A stretch of DNA of 40,731 bases from contig CALMKG010000038.1 in assembly GCA_937867175.1 (NCBI GenBank), forward strand, positions 1 through 40,731, given 5' to 3'. The translations under genes and the position numbers were made by a program. Below are positions 25,737-33,779 of the stretch, piece by piece. The notes beneath the pieces were generated by a model that was not told the origin of the DNA, made no database searches, and was given only the letters and a program-made list of their open reading frames with translations. Source of the DNA: an uncultured Propionibacterium sp. GTDB taxonomy: Bacteria > Actinomycetota > Actinomycetes > Propionibacteriales > Propionibacteriaceae. Position 1 is the first letter of the stretch, and every line of letters begins with the position of its first letter.

Positions 25737-26732
25737 ATGAACGTCGCTGAGCTGCCCATGATCTTGTTCACGGTGATCGCCCAGATGTGCGTGGGCGCCT
25801 TCCTGGTGCTGGGCGTCGTCCAGACACTCGGGTCGTTGCGCTTCTCCGCCAAGGCCATCGACCAGGTCGCCGACCCGGCGTTGCTGGCGATCGGGCCCGC
25901 GATGGTTTTCGGGTTGGCCGTGTCGATGTTCCACATGCACGACGTCACCAACACCTTCAACGTGATCCGGCACGCCGGATCGTCCTGGTTGTCCCGAGAG
26001 ATCCTCTTCGGCACCGGCTTCGCGGCGCTGGGCTTCCTGTTCGCAGTGGTGCAGCTGCTCAAGTGGGGACGCCCTCGGCTGCGGCAGGCGCTCGCGGTCC
26101 TGACGGCACTGGTGGGGGTGGGGCTGGTCTACTCCATGTCGATGATCTACTACTCGCTGGTCACCGTCCCTGCCTGGCACTCCTGGTTCGTGCCGCTGCA
26201 GTTCTTCGCGACCACGGTCATTCTCGGGTCACTGGCGATCGGGACGGCCTTCGTGATCACCACATCGGTGCAGGCCCGGCAGGTCGCCCGGGGTGTCACC
26301 GCGTCTGCCGCCGATTCCGGTCGAAGAGTCTCGCTCCGCCAGCGGTTCACCACGCCGGCCGACCCGGCGGTGCGTGATGAGGTGGAGGCTCTGCTGGCTG
26401 TCTCGGTGCGCGGCATCGTGGTCACCGCGTTCGTTGCTTCGGCTGCGTTGTTGGTGGCGATCCCGCTGTATCTGAGCGGGTTGACCGCAATCGGCGGGGT
26501 GGCTCTGCAGTCGGTCGAGGTCTACTCCGGCGCGCTCTTCGTCGCCCGGTTGGGGCTCCTCGCACTCGGGGCCGGCCTGCTGGCTGTGTTCACCTACTTC
26601 ATCGCTGCGAAGCCACGCGAGAACCTGGGGCGGCTGGTCGTCGTGTTGACCACTTCCTTGGTGCTCGTCTTCATCGCCGAGGTGCTGGGGCGGGCGCTGT
26701 TCTACGAGTCGATGTTCCGCGTGGGCGTCTGA
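25737..26732 (+). CDS. dmsC: DMSO reductase membrane anchor DmsC, set 2
   Basis: 331 residues, about eight TM helices, two bases after dmsB with CAGGAG upstream. The probable quinol-site pair His (MFHMHD) and Glu (WLSREI) is conserved with the 22-residue spacing found in E. coli. It is similar to DmsC of set 1 along the whole length but with different loop sequence around residues 185-210. It completes a second enzyme that would move electrons from menaquinol to an exported acceptor reductase. Confidence 0.93.
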   Translation: MNVAELPMILFTVIAQMCVGAFLVLGVVQTLGSLRFSAKAIDQVADPALLAIGPAMVFGLAVSMFHMHDVTNTFNVIRHAGSSWLSREILFGTGFAALGFLFAVVQLLKWGRPRLRQALAVLTALVGVGLVYSMSMIYYSLVTVPAWHSWFVPLQFFATTVILGSLAIGTAFVITTSVQARQVARGVTASAADSGRRVSLRQRFTTPADPAVRDEVEALLAVSVRGIVVTAFVASAALLVAIPLYLSGLTAIGGVALQSVEVYSGALFVARLGLLALGAGLLAVFTYFIAAKPRENLGRLVVVLTTSLVLVFIAEVLGRALFYESMFRVGV

Positions 26733-26750
26733 TCTGGCTGGTACGTGCGG

Positions 26751-26792
26751 TCGGTAGGAGCGTTTCGGGCGCAGACCCCGTTCGGTTCCACC
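26751..26792 (+). pseudogene. Remnant of a second ferredoxin-like gene (last codons only)
   Basis: The 140-base gap after dmsC2 contains a frame reading SVGAFRAQTPFGST. This aligns without gaps to PVCTYRVQNPFGST near the end of the 300-residue ferredoxin-like protein that follows dmsC1. Eight of 14 residues are identical (V, R, Q and PFGST), most differences are conservative or single-base, and it sits at the equivalent place in the module. There is no start or stop in register, so it is a relic. Confidence 0.5.
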
Positions 26793-26872
26793 GGGCTCCT
26801 GGCCGGAAACCACGGAGCTGAGCGGAGCCCGCCTCCCGACGCCATAATCGACGTAGGACCGAGGAGGGTGTC

Positions 26873-27517
26873 ATGGCCGAACCAGACGTCGCAGCGGGTG
26901 TCCGCCCGGTGATCACACTGTGGGAGAGCGCTGGCTCGCAGATGGAGGCCATCGGCCGGCGGCTCGCAGAAATCCTGGGCCTGCCATTGCATGGCCAAGC
27001 CGTCAGCTCAGCTGACATCGCCCGGGCCTTTGCCGCAGACGACTCTGAGGACGATCAGTTCATCCGGCTGCTGCAGAGTTTCGGTTCGGATTCGGTCGTG
27101 CAAGACGTGTTGTCGCAGACCGATCTGGCCAGCCTGCATGACCGGATCGCCGAGAACGCCAGGGCCGTGCAACGGTGGGCCCGCGAGGGTGGGGTGCTGA
27201 TGGGACGCAACGGCGCCTACGTTCTTCGGGACTGGCCGCAGGCCTTGCACGTCTGGTTGGACGGCCCGGAGCCTGCTCGGGTGAATCGTGCCGCGGAGGC
27301 GCTGGATTCGGCGTCCGAGATGGTTGCCGTGCAGTTGAGGTTCGAGGACGAGTTGCGGGTTTCGATGTCGGTTTTCAGCTACGGCTACGACCCGCGCGAC
27401 TTGGATTACTACGACCTGGTGGTCAACACCTGCCGTCTGGATGTCGAGGAAGCCGCCCAACTGATTGCCGCCGCCGCGCGCACCCGGCACCCCGCCCCGA
27501 CGCGCGAAGCGCAGTAG
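26873..27517 (+). CDS. Cytidylate-kinase-like protein with degenerate P-loop
   Basis: 214 residues. The fold signature of the cytidylate-kinase-like (Cmk2) family is present: ITLWESAGSQMEAIGRRLAEILG at the N-terminus, VLMGRNGAYVLRD in the centre, ALHVWLDGPEPARVNR, and YYDLVVNTCRLDVEEAAQLI at the C-terminus. In active relatives the first segment holds a glycine-rich ATP loop (such as REYGSGG); here it is WESAGSQ with no Lys, so nucleotide binding may be lost or altered. The role is unknown. The ATG at 26873 has GAGGAGGG upstream. Relatives with this degenerate loop may act as sensors rather than kinases (inference). Confidence 0.65.
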   Translation: MAEPDVAAGVRPVITLWESAGSQMEAIGRRLAEILGLPLHGQAVSSADIARAFAADDSEDDQFIRLLQSFGSDSVVQDVLSQTDLASLHDRIAENARAVQRWAREGGVLMGRNGAYVLRDWPQALHVWLDGPEPARVNRAAEALDSASEMVAVQLRFEDELRVSMSVFSYGYDPRDLDYYDLVVNTCRLDVEEAAQLIAAAARTRHPAPTREAQ

Positions 27518-27527
27518 TCGGCCGGGG

Positions 27528-28304
27528 TCACAGGTCGCGGCCGATCAGGTCTAGGGCGGCCAGCACGTCGTCCAGTGGTAGTTGGCCGGGGGCCGACCCG
27601 GCGTCGCCGAGGGTGGCGAACGTGGCGCACGAACCGAAGACCTGCCCGGCCAGCCGGCTGACCGCCCCCAACGGACCCATCGACATCGTGATCAGCGGCA
27701 CCCGCGAGGTATCCGCACACTCGGCGGTCGCGGCCAGCAGCGCTGCCACATCTTGCGGCGACCGGGGCATCACTGCGATCTTCGCGACGTCTGCCCCCAT
27801 TGAGGCCATCGCGTTCAATCGATCCCTGATCTCCTGGACGCTCGGTGTGCCGACGAAGTCGTGGTTTGACGCGACCACCGGTATCCGGTTGGCCCGCGCG
27901 GCCTCGATGCACCGCTTCGCGGCCGGGTTGAGGTACTGGACGTCGACCAGGTCGATGGTGCCGCTGGCGCAGGCGTCCGCGATGAGGTCGCGGTAGCCGT
28001 CGCTGGATGGATGCCAGTTGCTGCCCTCGTGCTTGGTTCGTGCGGTGAACAGCAATGGACGCTCGCCCACGATCTCGTGGATCCGCGCAGCCGTCCTGGC
28101 CACCTTGGTGTGGTCGTCGCGATACTCGTACCGGTCGACGCGCCACTCCACCATGTCGGCGCGGCTGGCGGCGACCCGCCGGGCCGTCGCGATCAGACCC
28201 GGCTCGTGGGCGTCGGTGAGGGGGATGATGACCTTCGGTCGGCCCGGACCGCCCAGCTGGAAGTCGCGTATCTTCAGGACCGGGCGTTGCGAGACCACAC
28301 TCAT
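27528..28304 (-). CDS. aroD: Type I 3-dehydroquinate dehydratase
   Basis: 258 residues. Type I enzymes dehydrate 3-dehydroquinate to 3-dehydroshikimate through a Schiff base. The signature residues are present: EWR at 63-65, catalytic His148 in SNHDF, and the Schiff-base Lys175 in AKIAVMP. The C-terminal MSMGPLGAVSR is typical. Most actinobacteria use the unrelated type II enzyme AroQ, so type I here may be an extra copy for quinate use or a replacement; the rest of the genome would tell. The start ATG at 28304 is set by a leaderless -10. It converges with the cytidylate-kinase-like gene. Confidence 0.92.
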   Translation of the reverse strand: MSVVSQRPVLKIRDFQLGGPGRPKVIIPLTDAHEPGLIATARRVAASRADMVEWRVDRYEYRDDHTKVARTAARIHEIVGERPLLFTARTKHEGSNWHPSSDGYRDLIADACASGTIDLVDVQYLNPAAKRCIEAARANRIPVVASNHDFVGTPSVQEIRDRLNAMASMGADVAKIAVMPRSPQDVAALLAATAECADTSRVPLITMSMGPLGAVSRLAGQVFGSCATFATLGDAGSAPGQLPLDDVLAALDLIGRDL

Positions 28305-28310
28305 GCCGAC

Positions 28311-28316
28311 ACGCTA
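28311..28316 (-). promoter_or_regulatory. -10 hexamer of a leaderless promoter for aroD
   Basis: TAGCGT on the minus strand, six bases before the ATG at 28304. Just upstream, CAGCGAT (28325-28331) and ATCGCTG (28354-28360) form an inverted repeat with a 22-base spacer that may be chance. Confidence 0.45.
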
Positions 28317-28406
28317 GCGAGACTCAGCGATTTGTGTAACCCCTTGTTGCGTGATCGCTGTTGAAGTCGAGCGCTTTCCGCCGGCCAACGCGGTAGGGGG
28401 GCGTGG

Positions 28407-28967
28407 CTATGCCGCGCCGCGGACGATGAGATCAGCCAACTCCCACGGCTGGTTCGCCTGCCAGTGGGCCGCTTCCTGAGCGGCCCAGGTGTCCCACCAC
28501 GGGCGGTAGCCATCGCCATCGCGGCCCAGCGCCCGCTCTTGGCGCAGGCCGGCGTCCATCTCGTACCAGATCCGGACGTTGGCCAGCGCAGCGCTGCGGT
28601 GGCTGATCGCCCCGCAGCCCTCAACGATGATCGGCAGCTGTGGGTCGAGTCCACGCCAGCCGGAGGGCTGGTCGCGCGCCCAGTCCCAGCCGGGATAGCC
28701 GGGCGAGGCGGGACGTAGAATCGACTGCCAGACCAGCTCGGACGCCGCCGCCAGCCCATGCCAGCCGGGGTACACATCGTCCAGGCTGACCAGCTGTGTC
28801 GTCCCGAGTCGTGCTTCGAGGTCGCGGTGCAGCCGGCGGGCAAGGGTGGTCTTGCCGGCACCCGACCCGCCGTCCAGCAGGACGACCAGCCGGCGTCCCC
28901 GCGCGGCTTGCACAACCTCGTCGACCAACGTCGGCCAGGCGCCCGGTAGTTGGAGCTCGCGCGTCAC
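28407..28967 (-). CDS. Small P-loop kinase (uridine-kinase-like), last gene of the TPP-riboswitch operon
   Basis: 186 residues. A P-loop GGSGAGKTTLARRL near residue 33 is followed by a DDVYPGWHG segment typical of uridine kinase/pantothenate kinase-like enzymes, a lid-like region rich in Trp, and IIVEGCGAIS. It belongs to the nucleoside kinase-like P-loop group, but the substrate is not evident. The GTG at 28967 overlaps the stop of ykoC (GTGA), so it is the fourth gene of a transcript controlled by TPP. This suggests a kinase acting on thiamine or a thiamine precursor entering through YkoEDC (inference). Confidence 0.75.
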   Translation of the reverse strand: MTRELQLPGAWPTLVDEVVQAARGRRLVVLLDGGSGAGKTTLARRLHRDLEARLGTTQLVSLDDVYPGWHGLAAASELVWQSILRPASPGYPGWDWARDQPSGWRGLDPQLPIIVEGCGAISHRSAALANVRIWYEMDAGLRQERALGRDGDGYRPWWDTWAAQEAAHWQANQPWELADLIVRGAA

Positions 28968-29770
28968 GTCGCGTCCCAAAGCACCAGCCAGAAGGTGCCG
29001 GCCCACAGCGCCAACCCGATCGACAGTGCACCCGCCGCGAGGGCCACCAGCAGCCCGACCAGGTCTGCGCGTCCCAGCTGGGACGGCCGCGCCCAACTGC
29101 GTTGCCGCTGCGAACCGAAGCCACGAGCCTCCATGGCGGTGGCGAGTTTGGTGCCGCGCCGGATGGCGAAGACAAGCAGCGCGAACGCCATGGTGAAGAA
29201 GCGTCGCAGCCTCCCGGTGTCACCGATGCCGCGGGCGCGGCGGGCGAGCGCCATAGTGCGCCAGTCTTCGGCGAACAACCCAACCATCCGGACGCCGGCG
29301 AGGGTCCCCAGCACGAACCGAGCCGGCAGCCGCAAGATCTGCGCCAGTCCGTCGGCCATCCGCGTTGGATCGGCGCCACCGATCAGGATCACCGCTGCGC
29401 TGCCCAGAACCAGGATGCGAAGGAAGACGGCCACCGCCAGCAGCAGCGACCGGTCACTGACCGTGATCAGCCACCACTGGAAGTGGATCTCGCCGCCGGG
29501 CCGGCCGTACAGCGCCATGCTGAGCGCCCCGATCGGGGCGACCAGCAGCAGCGGCGCCGTGCGGCGGATCAGCCGGGCAACCGGTACCCCGCAGGCGACG
29601 AAGACGCCGAACTGGCAGCAAAGCATCGTCAGCGCGCTCACCCAGTCGAGAGTGATCAGGATCGGCAGTGACGCCAGCACCGCCAACCCGAGCCGGGTCA
29701 CCGGATTCATCCGGTCCAGCAGGGTGGGGGCGGCGGCTGCCTGGGCGGTGCCGGTCTGGACTGCGGTCAT
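28964..29770 (-). CDS. ykoC: ECF transporter T component (YkoC type)
   Basis: 268 residues with about five hydrophobic helices. EcfT coupling motifs are seen as ALARRARGIG and AMEARGFG, the two Ala-Arg-Gly helices that contact the ATPases. It transmits ATP-driven motion to the substrate-binding S component. The ATG overlaps the ykoD stop (ATGA) and the stop overlaps the downstream kinase. Confidence 0.85.
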   Translation of the reverse strand: MTAVQTGTAQAAAAPTLLDRMNPVTRLGLAVLASLPILITLDWVSALTMLCCQFGVFVACGVPVARLIRRTAPLLLVAPIGALSMALYGRPGGEIHFQWWLITVSDRSLLLAVAVFLRILVLGSAAVILIGGADPTRMADGLAQILRLPARFVLGTLAGVRMVGLFAEDWRTMALARRARGIGDTGRLRRFFTMAFALLVFAIRRGTKLATAMEARGFGSQRQRSWARPSQLGRADLVGLLVALAAGALSIGLALWAGTFWLVLWDAT

Positions 29771-31257
29771 GGCGCTGCCGTCAATGCCAGGCGGTTCTCG
29801 GCCAGCACTTCAAGGTAGGCGGGGTCGTGGGTCACCGAGATGATCGTGCGGCCCTCGGCCAGGATCTGCAAGACCAACTGCACCAGGTCGGTCCACGTGT
29901 TTCGGTCTTGGCCGAAGGTGGGTTCGTCCAGCACGATCAGCGCCGGGCTGGTGGCCAGCACCGTGCCCACGCTGAGCCGTCGCTGCTCGCCGCCGGAAAG
30001 GGTGAACGGGTTGGCGGTGGCAAGGCCGGTCAAGTGCAGTATCTCGAGCAGTTCGCTCACCCGCCGGTCGATCCGGGGTTGCGGCCAGTCGAGCGCGCGC
30101 AGGCCGACGGCCAACTCCTCCCTTACCCGGCGTTCCACGAACTGGTGTTCGGGTTGCTGAAAGACCGTGCCGATCCGGGTGAGCAGGTGGCGGCTCGTCC
30201 AGGTGTGCGGGTCGGCCGGATCGAGGGTGCGGGAACTGCGCCGACCGCGTTGCCGTGGCTCCGGTTGCAGCCCGGTGGCGGTCCGGACGCGGCCGGCCAG
30301 CGGACGCAACAGTCCGGCCAAGGTCAGGGCCAAGGTCGACTTGCCGGCTCCATTGGGTCCGGTGATCACCGTGGACAACCCCTCGGGAATGGTGACCGTC
30401 AGATTGCGGCCCACCGGCTGGGACGCCTGGTAGCCGGTGGTCAGGTCTTCGGTCCACACCAAGGGCTGGCCGCTGGGACGCACCGGTCGGGGGCTGAGCG
30501 AATGCGGAACCCCCGGTACCCAGACCCCGGCTGCCAGCAGTTCAGCGGTTTGCTCGGCGAGCACCTGCGCCACCGGCCCGTCGGCGAGCAGCCCCTCGGA
30601 GCCCAACACGATGATCCGGTCGACCAGGTCGGCCCAGACGTCGACGCGGTGCTCCACCACCAGCAGGGTCGTCGTCCGGTCGGCAACCACCCGGCCGATG
30701 GCGTCGCGCACCTCCACGATGCCGGCGGGGTCGAGGTTCGCGGTCGGCTCATCCAGGCAGAGGATGCCCGGTCCAGCGGAGTCGGCGGTAGACCCCTGCA
30801 TCGCCAGCGCGGCGGCGATCGCCAGCCGCTGCTTCTGGCCGCCGGACAATGCGCCGGTCGGTTGGTCCATCGGCACCCGCAGCCCGACGGCGTCCAGCGC
30901 CCGGTGCACTCGCGGCCAGATCTCCTGGCGCGGCAGCCCCATGTTCTCGCAGCCGAACGCCACGTCGTCGCCGACCTTCGCCAGCACCACCTGCGATTCG
31001 GGATCTTGCATCACCAGCCCGACCCGGCCGCGGACGCGGGTGGGGTGTTTGCCGTCGATGAGCAGACGGCCCTCCTCGGTGCCTTCATCTGCGCTGCCCA
31101 GCACCCCAGTCAGTGCGGCAAGCACGGTCGATTTGCCGGCGCCGCTCGCGCCCAGCAGCAGCACCCGCTCGCCGTCCTCAATGGTGAAGTCGACCCCGCG
31201 AACCGCCCAGTCCGGACGGCCCGCGTAGCGCCAACCCCACCCGCTGGCCGTGATCAC
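29767..31257 (-). CDS. ykoD: ECF transporter double ATPase (YkoD type)
   Basis: 496 residues holding two ABC ATPase domains in one chain. Domain 1 has Walker A GASGAGKST (from residue 36), signature LSGGQKQRL and Walker B ILCLDEPT. Domain 2 has Walker A GPNGAGKST near residue 299, signature LSGGEQRRLS and Walker B LIVLDEPT. This fused layout is that of YkoD, the energiser of the YkoEDC importer for thiamine or hydroxymethylpyrimidine. GTG start at 31257, ten bases after ykoE. Confidence 0.9.
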   Translation of the reverse strand: MITASGWGWRYAGRPDWAVRGVDFTIEDGERVLLLGASGAGKSTVLAALTGVLGSADEGTEEGRLLIDGKHPTRVRGRVGLVMQDPESQVVLAKVGDDVAFGCENMGLPRQEIWPRVHRALDAVGLRVPMDQPTGALSGGQKQRLAIAAALAMQGSTADSAGPGILCLDEPTANLDPAGIVEVRDAIGRVVADRTTTLLVVEHRVDVWADLVDRIIVLGSEGLLADGPVAQVLAEQTAELLAAGVWVPGVPHSLSPRPVRPSGQPLVWTEDLTTGYQASQPVGRNLTVTIPEGLSTVITGPNGAGKSTLALTLAGLLRPLAGRVRTATGLQPEPRQRGRRSSRTLDPADPHTWTSRHLLTRIGTVFQQPEHQFVERRVREELAVGLRALDWPQPRIDRRVSELLEILHLTGLATANPFTLSGGEQRRLSVGTVLATSPALIVLDEPTFGQDRNTWTDLVQLVLQILAEGRTIISVTHDPAYLEVLAENRLALTAAP

Positions 31258-31267
31258 GGTGGTTGGC

Positions 31268-31906
31268 TCAGTTGCCGGCGTCGCGTCCGGACGCGAACCG
31301 GTCCAACACCCCGGTGCCCGCCAGCGCCTTGCTGAGCAGATGGGCGACGCCGCCGGCCAGCACGATGCCGGAAATCACCGTGCTGGTCAGGTAGATGGCC
31401 AGGAAGGTCGGGCCCTTGGCGAGATTGCCGGACGTGAACAGTTCGAGCGTCCAAGCGCCCAGGCCGGCCCCGGCGCCTGCGAGCAAGGCCACCGGCAGCT
31501 TGAAGTTGCGGTAGGCGAACAGAGCGAAGACCAACTCCGCCCCCAGCCCCTGCGCCAGACCCGAATACAGCGTGGTGATGCCCCAGACGTTGCCGAGCAG
31601 TGCCGACACGATCGCCCCGATCAGCTCGACCAGGATCGCCGCCCCCGGCTTGCGGATGATCAACATGCCCAGTGGCCCGCCCAGGAACCAGATGCCGGCG
31701 GCGATGCCGCCCAGACCCGGGGTGAGGGCGTCCATGGTGGTGAACCAGGCGTAGCCGATGCTGTTCCAGGCGAAGAAGATCAGCCCGCAGGCGACGCCGA
31801 GCACGGCTGCCACCACGATGTCGACCACCCGCCAGCTGTGGCGGCTCGCCCGTGCCGGGGCGGTCTGGTCGTCCAGCAGCTGGTTGTTGGTCAGATTGCT
31901 TGTCAT
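31268..31906 (-). CDS. ykoE: ECF transporter S component (YkoE type, thiamine/HMP)
   Basis: 212 residues with five to six hydrophobic helices. It has the YkoE pattern: DIVVAAVLGVACGLIFFAWN, then GIWFLGGPLG, IIRKPGAAILVELIGA and GAELVFALFAYRNF. It is the membrane protein that binds the vitamin or precursor. The ATG at 31906 has GGAGGG four bases upstream and leaves a leader that contains a TPP riboswitch. This fixes the substrate class as thiamine-related. Confidence 0.92.
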   Translation of the reverse strand: MTSNLTNNQLLDDQTAPARASRHSWRVVDIVVAAVLGVACGLIFFAWNSIGYAWFTTMDALTPGLGGIAAGIWFLGGPLGMLIIRKPGAAILVELIGAIVSALLGNVWGITTLYSGLAQGLGAELVFALFAYRNFKLPVALLAGAGAGLGAWTLELFTSGNLAKGPTFLAIYLTSTVISGIVLAGGVAHLLSKALAGTGVLDRFASGRDAGN

Positions 31907-31962
31907 GCGCCCTCCATTGGTAAGGGGCACGGGTTGGGGCCGACCCTCGGCCCGGAAGAGTG

Positions 31963-32050
31963 TCTTCCTGCGCTGGCATGATCCAGATCAGGTTTGACGG
32001 TCGAGGGCTGCGAGCCCTCCTCTCAGCCCGGCGCACCGGACTCCCGTGTT
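31963..32050 (-). promoter_or_regulatory. TPP (THI-box) riboswitch controlling ykoEDC and the kinase
   Basis: Read on the minus strand the aptamer has the invariant THI-box elements in order: ACACGGGAG, CCGGGCTGAGAGG, a short GC stem, then AAACCTGATCTGGATCATG and CCAGCGCAGGAAG. CTGAGA is the pyrimidine-sensing loop, and the CTGATC/CTGGATCATGCCAG part binds the pyrophosphate. Downstream are two hairpins: GGAAGA-CAC-TCTTCC (31954-31968), whose left arm reuses the 3' end of the aptamer, and GGGCCGA-GGG-TCGGCCC (31937-31953). These precede the Shine-Dalgarno sequence GGAGGG (31910-31915). When TPP is high, expression should fall. Confidence 0.93.
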
Positions 32051-32097
32051 GTGCACCTGATTCTAGCCTTTGCTCAGGCTCGGACATACTGGAGACC

Positions 32098-33735
32098 ATG
32101 AGTGCGGAAGTGGAGCTGACCAAGCCGCGCGACGGACTGCAACGCTTCCTCCTCGTCTGGGGTCGGGTCGGCATCACCGCGATCGTGCTGCTCCTCCAGA
32201 TCTTCGTCTTGGTCGCCATCCTGCTGTGGGGTAGAGAGGCGGCGCCCTGGCTGGGTACCGCGTCCCTGCTGCTGAGCCTGGGGGTGCTGGTCTTCATCCT
32301 GAACTCGAAGATGCAAATCGACTACAAGCTGGCGTGGACCGTCCCGATCCTGGTGGCACCGCTATTCACTGGCGCCTTCTACCTGCTCTTCGGCTCTCGG
32401 ACGGGCACCCGCCGGCAGGTGATCCGCTATGCGGTGATACAGCAGATCGCCCAGACCGATCAACTGTCCGCTCCCGGCGCGCTGCGCGTGCGGGCCGGAC
32501 ACCACGAACAGGACATCAAGCATCTCGAAACCGGGGACTCTGCTCCGCTGCCGGTGCTGAGCATCCCGGCCGACGCCGCCCGTCAGATTCAATATCTGGA
32601 GTCCGCCGGCCCCTTCGTGGCCTACCGCGACACCGAAACGACCTACTACCCGTTGGGTGAGGACGCCTTCGTCGCAATGCTCGAGGCCATTGAGGACGCG
32701 AAACGCTGGGTCGGGTTGGAGTATTTCATCGTCTCGGACGGCAAGATGTGGCGGCAGTTGTTCGAGGTACTGGCCCGCAAGGCCGCCGAGGGCGTCGACG
32801 TCTGGTTCATGTACGACGACCTCGGCTCCATCTGGAACCTGCCTCCCCGGTTCACCAGAGACCTGACCCGAGCGGGTATTCGTGTCAAGCCGGTCAACAA
32901 GTTGGGCCCGGGCCTCACGCTGCGCTACAACAACCGGGACCACCGCAAACTGCTGGTCGTCGACGGCTTGGTGGGGTTCACCGGCGGGATCAACATCGCC
33001 GACGAGTACATCAACCAGATCGAGCAGTACGGGCACTGGAAGGACACCACGATCCGGTTACGCGGGCCGGGGGCGTGGGGGATGGCGGCGCTCTACTTCA
33101 CGATGTGGCGGATGGTCACCGGCGAACAGACCGACCTGGTGGCTTTGCATCCCACCGAGGAGCAGGTGGCCGCACAACCGTGGGGGAAGGGGCTGGTCGT
33201 CAACTACGACGACAGCCCGTTCGACGACCACTCGACTGGCTGGGACGCCTATCGCAACATGATGACCAGGGCCCATGACCGAATCGACCTGATGACGCCC
33301 TACCTGATCCCCACCAGCGAGATGACCAGTGTGCTCACCTCGCTCGCGCAGTCTGGTCTGCGGGTCAGGATCATCACACCCGGTATCCCCGACAAGCGAT
33401 TCGTCTATGAGGTGACGCGATCGAATTACCGACCACTGGTCGAGGCTGGGGTTGAGGTCTACGAATACACCCCCGGCTTCATGCATGCGAAGCAAATGGT
33501 GGTGGACGACGAGGTCGCCATCATCGGCACCATCAACTTCGACTTCCGCAGCTTCTACCTGCACCAGGAGAACGCCGTGTGGATGTACCGCACCCCCGCG
33601 ATCGCCGACATGTCAACCGATTTCGAACAGACCGTGGCGAAATCCCGCCGGATCACCTTGGCTGATGTCCGTGCCACGCCCTGGTGGCGGCGGGCGCTGT
33701 GGACGCTTCTCCGCACCTTCTCGCCGCTGATGTGA
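32098..33735 (+). CDS. cls: Cardiolipin synthase (phospholipase D type)
   Basis: 545 residues. Two or three N-terminal TM helices, a PLDc_N-type region and two PLD catalytic domains. HKD motif 1 is HRKLLVVDG near residue 281 and motif 2 is HAKQMVVDD near residue 464. ClsA enzymes join phosphatidylglycerol units to cardiolipin. The ATG at 32098 is preceded by CTGGAG; CATACT ending seven bases upstream is a weak leaderless signal. The frame is open further upstream, but that part overlaps the divergent riboswitch. Confidence 0.93.
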   Translation: MSAEVELTKPRDGLQRFLLVWGRVGITAIVLLLQIFVLVAILLWGREAAPWLGTASLLLSLGVLVFILNSKMQIDYKLAWTVPILVAPLFTGAFYLLFGSRTGTRRQVIRYAVIQQIAQTDQLSAPGALRVRAGHHEQDIKHLETGDSAPLPVLSIPADAARQIQYLESAGPFVAYRDTETTYYPLGEDAFVAMLEAIEDAKRWVGLEYFIVSDGKMWRQLFEVLARKAAEGVDVWFMYDDLGSIWNLPPRFTRDLTRAGIRVKPVNKLGPGLTLRYNNRDHRKLLVVDGLVGFTGGINIADEYINQIEQYGHWKDTTIRLRGPGAWGMAALYFTMWRMVTGEQTDLVALHPTEEQVAAQPWGKGLVVNYDDSPFDDHSTGWDAYRNMMTRAHDRIDLMTPYLIPTSEMTSVLTSLAQSGLRVRIITPGIPDKRFVYEVTRSNYRPLVEAGVEVYEYTPGFMHAKQMVVDDEVAIIGTINFDFRSFYLHQENAVWMYRTPAIADMSTDFEQTVAKSRRITLADVRATPWWRRALWTLLRTFSPLM

Positions 33736-33779
33736 CGCGGCCCGTGTCCGGCCCGGCGCCGAACTGGGAGGATGATCGC

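Noticed and set aside
28325-28360. Inverted repeat CAGCGAT ... ATCGCTG upstream of aroD
   Set aside because: Seven-base arms with a 22-base spacer can arise by chance. No second site supports an operator.
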